Below, piece after piece: positions 27,582 to 35,086 of a stretch of DNA of 64,000 bases. Positions within the stretch are counted from its first letter, which is position 1, and every line of letters begins with the position of its first letter. The notes below the pieces were generated by a model, which made no database searches, had not been told where the DNA came from, and saw nothing but the letters and a program-made list of their open reading frames with translations. Source of the stretch: GCA-003244245 sp050699875. Lineage in GTDB: Bacteria > Actinomycetota > Actinomycetes > Mycobacteriales > Pseudonocardiaceae. The translations under genes were made by a program, and so were the position numbers. The stretch spans positions 1-64,000 of the forward strand of contig JBOHFX010000034.1 of the NCBI GenBank assembly GCA_050699875.1, read 5' to 3'.

Positions 27582-29870
27582 TCAGACCGCAGTCCGCATG
27601 CTGCTCAGCAAATCAGTCATGGCGCCGCGAGTACCCAGCCCGGTGGGGCCGGGGAGCTGTTGCGGCGGTTTCCGGTAACGCCGGCGCAATGCTGACTCGG
27701 GATACCGGCCGGTCAACATATGCCAATCGAGGATGCCGGCCATCCAGTCCTGCAGTCCCACAACGTATTCGTCGAGAGCTTCGCGGGCATAGGCATCCAG
27801 GCCGAGATCGGCGGCGAGGAACGGTAACTCGGTGGCGATGATGTGCTCGAACTGCCGCATTCTCGAGGTCATCAGGTCATTGATGACCGAGACCGCCCGC
27901 TCCCGATCTACGTCAAGAAATTTCTGCACGACCAGGACACAGTTGTGCAGCTCACCCTCGAACTCGATCTCCTTCTGGTAGGAAAAGATGTCATTGGTGA
28001 AGCAAGCGAAGTCTTGAGCCGAATTCTCCAGTGCACGGACCGCTCGGGTGCCGAAGACCTCCGGTGGGATCCGTGCGGCCCGGGCGATACGGGCCAGGTT
28101 CATCGTGAGGTCTGAGCCGAACGTTTTGCGCCGCATCTCGACATAGTCGACGGGATCCGGAATCCGATGCCGGATGTGATTCGCAAGCTCCCACAACCAA
28201 CTCGTCGTCATCGCCTCGACACCCAGCCTGAATTGACGACGCTGGGCCATGGGCATCGGGAAGGCCGTGCGCACCCACAGATCAGCCAGACCCTTCTCGA
28301 CGGCATTGACTGGAGGTGGCGTGGTGCCGCAATCCAGCGGCATGAACATCGGCAGCCGTGCGTTGAACGCCTTCGCAGCGGGCATGTTGCGGGTAGTGCC
28401 GAAGACCGCCGGGAAGTAGTCGTCACCGTAGGTGCCCCAGGTCAGCCAGGCCGAGGATTGATCGAGCTCGGGCCCGGATGCGTCCGGATGGAGCCTCGCC
28501 GCGCAGACCGCGAAGTCGAACAGCGCCAGATTCTCTTCATCCCAGATGCCGATACCGTCGGGGAGTGGCTGGGACGTTTCAACCTGGAACATCCCCATCT
28601 GACGGGCCCAGTCTATGCAATGTTGGCGCGACCGTTCCAGGTTGGCATTCACCCGGGCGGTGTAGGGCATGTAGAAGTCGGGAAGGGTGATCGGCCCCAC
28701 CGTCTGGTACGGCGCATGCGTGTGGTAGGTGACCCTTTGCAGGCCCAGTGCACTAGGCGAAAGGGCGCCGTGTGACAGCGTGATCTGCGCGGTGATCTGC
28801 GCTGCGGAGGTGCCCAAGCCAGTGGGCCCGCCAAGCAGTCGCTCCACTACCGGCGGCTGAGGATTGGACGTCTCTTTCATGTAGCGACTGGATCGCAGGT
28901 GCCATTCATGGCCGCCTGATTGCCAATCTTGCAACCCTTTGACGTAGAGCAGCACGCTCTCGCGTTCAAGCAGATCCAGACCGTGCTCATCGAAAAGGGC
29001 GGGCAGCTCGGTGAGCGTGGTGTTCTCGAATTGATGCAGGCGCGACGTCAGGATGTCGTTGGTCAGGTCAGCGGCGCGTTGCGGGCTGACGCCGAGGAAT
29101 CGCTCCAACACCAACACGCAGTTGTTGATCTCGCCTTCTTCCTGAGTTTCGCGTTGGTAGGAGAAGAGATCGTTGCGAAGGTGCACGGCGTCGGCGAACG
29201 TGTCTTTGAGGACACGTATCGGGCGAGTGTCGGCGATCCTGGCCGGAATCTCGACGAACGTGGCGTGCTCGACGAGGTCGGCTGACCATGGTGCGCCGCC
29301 GACCTTGCGGCGCACCTCGACGTACTCGATCGGGTTCGGGACCCGGTCCCCACTGATGTTGGCGAGCTCCCAGGTCGATTCGTACAGAAGGTTCTTGGTG
29401 CTCTCGAAGAACCGCAGTCGCCATTCTGGAGATCGGTAGGGAGCCGTCCGCGCCCACAGGTCGATCAGCCCACGCTCGACCGGATTCGTCGGCTCCGGCG
29501 GTGGGCTGAGATCTACTGGCATGAACGCGGGCAGCCCGTTGAGGTACTTCTTCGCGCCGGCCTGGTCCTTGCTGCGCTTGTAGAGCTCCAGGAAGTGATC
29601 GTCGAAATAGAACACCCACACATACCAGTCGGTCACCAGGTCGAGCTCCCGGCTCGGCGCGTCGGGATGGGTATACGCGCAGAGCAAGGCGAAGTCCATC
29701 GAGTCGAACTTGTCCTCATCCCAGATTTCTGGGCCGGGCTGTCCCTGCGGTTCGTCCAGCATTCCCATCCCACGAGCCCACGCCTTGGTGTGCCGGCGCG
29801 CCGTGTCCAGGTGAGGATTCAACCGCGCCGGGTACGGCATGTAGAAATCTGGAAGCTCATATGGTTGCAT
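27582..29870 (-). CDS. geoA: Germacradienol/geosmin synthase
   Basis: Bifunctional sesquiterpene cyclase of 762 residues making geosmin from FPP. The N-terminal domain forms germacradienol: FDDHFLELYKRS at 89-100 and NDLFSYQRETQEEGE at 233-247. The C-terminal domain converts it to geosmin: GDDYFPAVF at 482-490 and NDIFSYQKEIEFEGE at 626-640. The interdomain linker carries LGGPTGLGTSAAQ (346-358), and the C-terminal tail carries LPGPTGLGTRGAMTDLLSSM (739-758). Both resemble the 2-MIB synthase targeting motif. It lies 9 bp after shell A and 17 bp before shell B, which argues for encapsulation. Confidence 0.95.
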   Translation of the reverse strand: MQPYELPDFYMPYPARLNPHLDTARRHTKAWARGMGMLDEPQGQPGPEIWDEDKFDSMDFALLCAYTHPDAPSRELDLVTDWYVWVFYFDDHFLELYKRSKDQAGAKKYLNGLPAFMPVDLSPPPEPTNPVERGLIDLWARTAPYRSPEWRLRFFESTKNLLYESTWELANISGDRVPNPIEYVEVRRKVGGAPWSADLVEHATFVEIPARIADTRPIRVLKDTFADAVHLRNDLFSYQRETQEEGEINNCVLVLERFLGVSPQRAADLTNDILTSRLHQFENTTLTELPALFDEHGLDLLERESVLLYVKGLQDWQSGGHEWHLRSSRYMKETSNPQPPVVERLLGGPTGLGTSAAQITAQITLSHGALSPSALGLQRVTYHTHAPYQTVGPITLPDFYMPYTARVNANLERSRQHCIDWARQMGMFQVETSQPLPDGIGIWDEENLALFDFAVCAARLHPDASGPELDQSSAWLTWGTYGDDYFPAVFGTTRNMPAAKAFNARLPMFMPLDCGTTPPPVNAVEKGLADLWVRTAFPMPMAQRRQFRLGVEAMTTSWLWELANHIRHRIPDPVDYVEMRRKTFGSDLTMNLARIARAARIPPEVFGTRAVRALENSAQDFACFTNDIFSYQKEIEFEGELHNCVLVVQKFLDVDRERAVSVINDLMTSRMRQFEHIIATELPFLAADLGLDAYAREALDEYVVGLQDWMAGILDWHMLTGRYPESALRRRYRKPPQQLPGPTGLGTRGAMTDLLSSMRTAV

Positions 29871-29879
29871 GACCAGCCG

Positions 29880-31421
29880 CTATTTCGACTTCTTCGCGGA
29901 TCCCGAGGACGATCCCTTCGAGGACGCCGATGATCCCGATGGCTGCGGAGCAACAGGTGCCGAGGAATCTTCGAAACGCGATACCTCGATGTTTTCGAGG
30001 ATGCCGATGGCATCGGGAACCATGATGGCTGCCGAGTAGTAGGCGCTGACCAGATAGGACATGCTGGCCCTCTCGTCGATGCCCATGAAGCGGACGTTCA
30101 GCCCGGGCTGGACCTCGTCGGGAAGACCGGTCTGGTGCAGACCGATCACGCCTTGTTTCTCCAGGCCGGTGCGGAGCAGCAAAATCGAACTGGTCTGGTT
30201 CTTCGGGTCAACGGCGATCTTGTTGCAGGGCAACAGCGGTATACCACGCCAGGCCGGCATCATGTGACCCTTCATGTCCACGCTGGCCGGGTAGATGCCC
30301 CGGCGGTTACATTCCCGGCCGAACGCGGCGATGGTTCGCGGATGAGCCAGCATGACGTCTGGATCTTTCCACACCGTGGCCAGCAGTTCGTCTAGGTCGT
30401 CAGGGCTTGGCGGCCCGGTGCGGGTGCTGATCCGCTGCGAGAAGTCGGTGTTGTGCAGCAGCCCGAAACCCGAGTTGTTGATCAGCTCGTGTTCCTGGCG
30501 TTCCCGCAGCGCCTCGATGGTCAGTCGCAGCTGCTCCTCGACCTGGTTCATCGGGTTGTTGAACAGATCGGCTACTCGGGTGTGGACCCGCAGCACGGTC
30601 TGGGCCACACTGAGCTGATACTCCCGGGGCGAAAGCTCGTAATCGGCGAACGTGCCGTCTAGCGGGTGTTCCTGCTTGTGACCTGCTTCCATCCCGATGG
30701 CGGCCTCACCATATTCGTTCTGGTTCTGCTTGGCGTTGGCCAGGTACCCCTCAATATGCTTCTGCAAGTCCTCGGACTGGTCGCGCTGTTCCCGGAACAC
30801 CGCGTCGGAAAGCACTAGTATCTTGCAAGGGGTAATTGCTGTGATCGTGTAAGGCCAGGTGTCCTGCGTCTCGACCAACTCGCGATCACCGAAATAGTGG
30901 CCATCGGATAGGATCGCCAACTCAGTGGGTTCGCCATACTTGCCGGGACCGATCTTCTTGGCCTTGCCATGTGCGATGATGAACAACTCTTCAGCCGAAT
31001 CTCCCTGTCGCACGATTGTGGCGCCGCGCTCGATCTCTCGCTGCTCGAATCGGGCCGCCAGGGCATCCAGTACGTCTGGATGATCAATGAAATGGCGCAG
31101 CATCGGCAACTCGCGCAGATCCTTAGAGTTAACCTTTATGTCTGCGTCCCCATTCATCACGATCGCCACCCGGCCGTCACCTACCGCATAACTTGCCCGG
31201 CGGTTCACCCGGAAAGTCCCGCCCGAGGCCTCCACCCACGGCAGGACCCGCAACAGCCAACGCGTCGTGATCGCCTGCATCTGCGGCTGGGACTTGGTCG
31301 TTGTCGCCAGATTACGGGCAGCCTCCGTAGCCAAAGTCAGCTGCGGCGCCTGGCCATTCTGCGACTGTTGACCATTCACACTCGACTCCACCTGCGTCGA
31401 CTCAGTCACACCACACACCAC
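29880..31421 (-). CDS. Family 2B encapsulin shell protein A (EshA-type)
   Basis: HK97-fold shell protein of 513 residues, first gene of the operon. Layout: N-arm (LTLATEAARNLATTTKS), helix ITTRWLLRVLPWVEAS, cyclic-nucleotide-binding-like insert (about 110-228), then the shell domains (FADYELSPREYQLSVAQTVL; RTIAAFGRECNRRGIYP). It is clearly homologous to shell B but has a unique Ser/Lys-rich tail (about 483-513, SGSSASSKGSSSGSAKKSK). The insert's cassette FGDRELVETQDTWPYT lacks the arginine that binds cyclic-nucleotide phosphate. The start is uncertain between GTG 31421 and GTG 31409. Confidence 0.94.
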   Translation of the reverse strand: MVCGVTESTQVESSVNGQQSQNGQAPQLTLATEAARNLATTTKSQPQMQAITTRWLLRVLPWVEASGGTFRVNRRASYAVGDGRVAIVMNGDADIKVNSKDLRELPMLRHFIDHPDVLDALAARFEQREIERGATIVRQGDSAEELFIIAHGKAKKIGPGKYGEPTELAILSDGHYFGDRELVETQDTWPYTITAITPCKILVLSDAVFREQRDQSEDLQKHIEGYLANAKQNQNEYGEAAIGMEAGHKQEHPLDGTFADYELSPREYQLSVAQTVLRVHTRVADLFNNPMNQVEEQLRLTIEALRERQEHELINNSGFGLLHNTDFSQRISTRTGPPSPDDLDELLATVWKDPDVMLAHPRTIAAFGRECNRRGIYPASVDMKGHMMPAWRGIPLLPCNKIAVDPKNQTSSILLLRTGLEKQGVIGLHQTGLPDEVQPGLNVRFMGIDERASMSYLVSAYYSAAIMVPDAIGILENIEVSRFEDSSAPVAPQPSGSSASSKGSSSGSAKKSK

Positions 31422-31475
31422 CGATCTTTATCTGTACAGAACAGCAGCAGGACAATGAGGGCTCGCGTTCAATAC

Positions 31476-31481
31476 ATTCTA
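31476..31481 (-). promoter_or_regulatory. Candidate -10 element of the shell/odorant operon
   Basis: On the minus strand TAGAAT lies 55 bp before the shell A start. The proximal inverted repeat ends 19 bp upstream of it, where a -35 hexamer would sit. No good -35 is seen, which would fit an activator-dependent promoter. Confidence 0.4.
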
Positions 31482-31500
31482 GGGATCACAACTTGGCGTG

Positions 31501-31523
31501 CCATCCGTAGGAACTACGGATGG
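31501..31523. promoter_or_regulatory. Inverted repeat, operator copy 1
   Basis: Perfect 10-bp arms CCATCCGTAG and CTACGGATGG around a GAA spacer. It shares the core CCGTAG-N3-CTACGG with the second copy at 31560-31580. It is positioned over the expected -35 region of the shell A operon, next to the LAL regulator gene. Confidence 0.75.
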
Positions 31524-31559
31524 CGATACGCGTGGCCAGCGTTCGGTTGTCCGCCCAGA

Positions 31560-31580
31560 GGTCCGTAGAAACTACGGACC
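31560..31580. promoter_or_regulatory. Inverted repeat, operator copy 2
   Basis: Perfect 9-bp arms GGTCCGTAG and CTACGGACC around AAA. It overlaps the stop codon of the LAL regulator gene and is centred 58 bp from copy 1. The two copies share the same 6-bp core arms but differ in outer bases, as expected of paired binding sites for one dimeric regulator. A hairpin terminator role is less likely because no T-run follows. Confidence 0.7.
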
Positions 31581-34496
31581 AGATGTGAATCCGAACTCCG
31601 CGGCCCGGTGCACCAGCTGCTGTTTGGAGGCGATGCCTAGTTTGGGGTAGCTGCGAGCGAGGTGGGTTTCGACGGTGCGTACGCCGATGTGCAGCCGGGC
31701 GGCGATTTGCGGGGCGGTGTAACCGCCTGCGGCCAGCTCGGCGACCTGCCGCTCCCGTCTGGTCAGCGAGTCGCGGGCCCCCTCCGCGGCGCATGGTTCG
31801 GAGGACCCGAGCTCGCTGAGTAACGTGCGGACCTGCTCGTGGCGCATGACGGCTCCGCACGTGTCGAATGCCACGGCGGCGTTACGCAACGCTTCCTCTG
31901 CTGCCCCGCGGTCAGATCGCCGGATCGCGCTGGCGTAGGCAACCCGGGCGCGCGCCGCCAGCAGCAGGTATCCGCGGGAACTGAACCCGTCGGCAGCGCG
32001 CAACGCCACTCCAGCCGCCTGATCATGGCGACCACGTCCGATCAATGCCCATGCCCAGGCGAGCAGGTGAAGCGTCTGGTGGATGGGCGCGCCGGTATCG
32101 CGAGCGTTGTCTTCGGCCCATGCCGCCGCACGCTGCACACTACCGGAATCGCCGGCCATGACCGTGACTTCAGCCAGATCCGCCAGCACGAACGCCCTCA
32201 GCGCCCGTGAATTCATCGCCGAATAGCGGTCAACCGACCGCCGGAAGGCGGCACCCGCGACAGCCAACCGGCCCTCGCCCCTGGCCACCGCGCCCTGGGC
32301 CCACCAGTACAGCGGCTCGAGGATACCGAAGGTGCGACTGCCGGTACGCGCCATGGCGTGGAGGTGCTGGCGAGCCTCGGTCAGGCAGCCCCGTTCGGCA
32401 GCCGCTATCGCCGCCCGCCCCGCCAAGCGGGCCGGCATGCGGAATCGCCCCGCCGGATCGTGGCCTTCGGCTTGTCGCGCATGCGCCGCAGACATCACCA
32501 GGTCCCCGGCGACCAACTCGATGAACGCGCCGCATCCCCCGATCACCGGGTCGTAGCGCGGGCTGGACGCGGCGGCCTGGGCCCACCGCGTCCGGGCCGA
32601 GACCAGGTGGCCTCGGCAGGCATCGAATGACGCCAGCAGTGCCAGGCTCTGAGACATCCACGAGAAACGTGCTGACGCGGTGGCTAGCTCGACGCTGCGA
32701 ACGAGCACGTCCTCGGCCGCGTCGAACCGGCCCTGCCAGCCCAGCGTGTGCCCCAAGACGCCGAGCGCCTCCGCGATACCTCGTTGATCTCCAGCGCGCT
32801 CTGCCTCGCTCAACCGCTGCCGGGCCGCCACCTCTGCGCCGCGCAGGTCACCGGCTCGGCTGCGCATCTTGGCCAACTCGATGCCCGCCCACCGAGCCGT
32901 GGCATCGCAGCCGGTCCGGCGGCACAGCGTGAGCGCCTGCCTGCACTCCCGTTCCCCGGCGGCGAGATCACCCACCCCGTAGGCGAACAAACCGGCGAGC
33001 CACAACCGGACGTCGGCCTGTCGTTGCAGGTCGCACACCCCAGCGAGTAGTTGCCGTACCCGCCGAACAGCGGCGATATCGACAACAAAGTGCTCGGTCC
33101 GGTCGATGACGCCCCAATTCGATCGGGGGAACAACGCATCGAATACCTCGAGCCAACGCTCGTCGCCGATCGGCAACAGATCCCGCAGCGTCGAGACGGT
33201 CTTCCATACCTGGGAACACAGTCCCCGCTGCTGAGCTCGTTGGGCCATTTCGATCAACGCCGTGATCGCCTCGTTATCCCCCGCTTGCGCTGCACGGACG
33301 AAGTGCGACGCTGCAGCCTGCGCCCATCCTGACTCGAGCAGCGTCCCAGCTACCCGCCGGTGCAGCACCCGCCGCCTGGCTCCGCCGATGTCGGTGTAGA
33401 GCACCTCCTGAATGATCGGATGCGCAACGCGATACCCCAAGAACTGGTCGTGCTGCTGCTCGACCACCATGCCGGAACGCACCAGCCGCTCCAGGGCGAG
33501 CGCGATGTCCTCGAACGACCGACCGGTGATCTGGGCAAGGTCCCCGGGATCGACCAGGTCGCCGACGACGGCGAGCAGTTCGATGAGGGCCAGTGCCGAC
33601 GGGTCGAGCTGCGCCAGTTCGGTGCGTACCCAGCGGGCCAGTGCGTCCGGTACCCCGCGCAACGCCGGTGCCTGCATATCGGCGCCGTTGTCGACCAATG
33701 CCTCCAGCAGGCTGACGGTGAAAAGGGGGTTACCCTGCGCGTGCGCCATCAGCCAGTCCACCAGCGTGGCGGGCACGCGGTCTCGACGAAGGGCGTATTC
33801 GGCCAGCTGCCGGGTGTCATCCCGGGAGAACGGGGCTAACTGAACTCGGCGTATCTCCGCCTCCTGCTCCAAGGCCTGCAGGACCTCAAGGGCCCGGCGA
33901 TTTCTGGCCAGCGCCGCCGGCCGAGCCGTGGCGAGCACGAAAATGTGACTCGCGGGAAAGTCGCGAGCTAGCCGAAGCAGCATTTTCCACACCGCGTCAT
34001 GGACCAGATGAGCGTCCTCGAGCACCATGACGATCGGCCGGTCAGCACTCGCCCTGGCGACCAGACCTGGGATCCACTCGACGAAGTGGTAGCGAAGAGC
34101 TTCAGCGCAGGAGGGCGCATCATGGGCGATCTCGGCGCGGCGCACGAGCGTCGGAAGGCCACCGAGCCCGCTCCCGCAGGTGCGGCACACCCCGTGAGCG
34201 TGCGGATCACCCGCCTGCAGGCCAAGAGCATCTGCCCAAGCGCCGAATGGAGGCATACCTCTGAAGAGGCAGCTGTGTGCGGTCAGTCCGACGGCCGCCC
34301 CTTTGCCGTGCGGTAGCAGTTCGGCCGCCAGCCGCGTTTTGCCCAGTCCCGCGTCGCCGAGCAGCAACGCCACTCGCAGCTCGCCAAGCATGCTCCGTTG
34401 CTGTTCGGCCTGCAGGTGACCGAGTTCCCGGACGCGTCCCGGCACCAGGCGTCGAACGCTTCCGACGTGGCACAACGAGGGTTTAGCCCTGGCCAT
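31572..34496 (-). CDS. LAL-type LuxR-family transcriptional regulator
   Basis: Large ATP-binding LuxR regulator of about 974 residues. Walker A LLLGDAGLGKTR (about 45-56), Walker B region PIVMVLEDAHLVHD, a long helical/TPR-like middle, and a C-terminal LuxR helix-turn-helix SLTRRERQVAELAAGGYTAP followed by VRTVETHLARSYPKLG. It lies 150 bp upstream of, and co-directional with, the shell/odorant operon, whose promoter carries two matching inverted repeats; direct control is inferred. The start is uncertain: the frame opens at GTG 34637, ATG 34496 is used here, and no candidate has a strong ribosome-binding site. Confidence 0.88.
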   Translation of the reverse strand: MARAKPSLCHVGSVRRLVPGRVRELGHLQAEQQRSMLGELRVALLLGDAGLGKTRLAAELLPHGKGAAVGLTAHSCLFRGMPPFGAWADALGLQAGDPHAHGVCRTCGSGLGGLPTLVRRAEIAHDAPSCAEALRYHFVEWIPGLVARASADRPIVMVLEDAHLVHDAVWKMLLRLARDFPASHIFVLATARPAALARNRRALEVLQALEQEAEIRRVQLAPFSRDDTRQLAEYALRRDRVPATLVDWLMAHAQGNPLFTVSLLEALVDNGADMQAPALRGVPDALARWVRTELAQLDPSALALIELLAVVGDLVDPGDLAQITGRSFEDIALALERLVRSGMVVEQQHDQFLGYRVAHPIIQEVLYTDIGGARRRVLHRRVAGTLLESGWAQAAASHFVRAAQAGDNEAITALIEMAQRAQQRGLCSQVWKTVSTLRDLLPIGDERWLEVFDALFPRSNWGVIDRTEHFVVDIAAVRRVRQLLAGVCDLQRQADVRLWLAGLFAYGVGDLAAGERECRQALTLCRRTGCDATARWAGIELAKMRSRAGDLRGAEVAARQRLSEAERAGDQRGIAEALGVLGHTLGWQGRFDAAEDVLVRSVELATASARFSWMSQSLALLASFDACRGHLVSARTRWAQAAASSPRYDPVIGGCGAFIELVAGDLVMSAAHARQAEGHDPAGRFRMPARLAGRAAIAAAERGCLTEARQHLHAMARTGSRTFGILEPLYWWAQGAVARGEGRLAVAGAAFRRSVDRYSAMNSRALRAFVLADLAEVTVMAGDSGSVQRAAAWAEDNARDTGAPIHQTLHLLAWAWALIGRGRHDQAAGVALRAADGFSSRGYLLLAARARVAYASAIRRSDRGAAEEALRNAAVAFDTCGAVMRHEQVRTLLSELGSSEPCAAEGARDSLTRRERQVAELAAGGYTAPQIAARLHIGVRTVETHLARSYPKLGIASKQQLVHRAAEFGFTSGP

Positions 34497-34637
34497 CGTC
34501 AAGCCACAACACCAGGGTCGGGATTGGTATGCGCGGTTCTCATCCGTCTTCGAAGCACACGCACGAGTCGCTCCCTTAGAGCCGTAGGTACGTTGGCCGG
34601 ACGCAGCTCGAAAGCTTAATTTTCGTGCGAGAATCAC

Positions 34638-35086
34638 GTCTGCCGATCAAGGACGATGACCGACGTGTCGTGGGTTTTAATTCTATATCGTCCATACTCA
34701 GGTGCAACGATTCGCTTTCCTGAAAGGCAAATCCGATCTTGCCACAATCTGAGGCTAGCGTCATGTTTCAAGCCCGAAGAGCCCCCAAAGGTGGGCGACT
34801 TGCGCTAGGCCTTGTCACTCCTGGTGAGTACACGGTGATGCAATCCGCCACACGGTGTAGCGCGGACACCGGCAGAAGATGCCGAATTCCGGGCAGTCCC
34901 CACCCCGAGGGCGATGGTGGATCCGTTGTAATGTGCTGATATGGCAACTTTGGGGAGAAGGTTGCCGGTGATGGCACATCCGCGCGCTGCGACAGTCCTT
35001 CGCTGTGCCCCTGCGCGTTGCGCCCAGCGACCGGCCTGAACGAGCGGGCCGGCGGGGGCCCGGCCGGCGGCGACTGCTCGGCGCGC
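34638..35086. promoter_or_regulatory. Intergenic region upstream of LAL regulator
   Basis: 449 bp between hisS and the LAL gene. The part nearest the LAL gene (34600-34760) is noticeably A/T-richer than its surroundings and probably holds its promoter. The hisS-proximal part (35030-35085) has GGCC-rich self-complementary runs that may terminate hisS. No gene is recognised. Confidence 0.45.

Noticed and set aside
34576..34600. Third LAL operator upstream of the LAL gene
   Set aside because: A CCGTAG half-site occurs near 34582, but the opposing arm (CGTTGG) does not match CTACGG.
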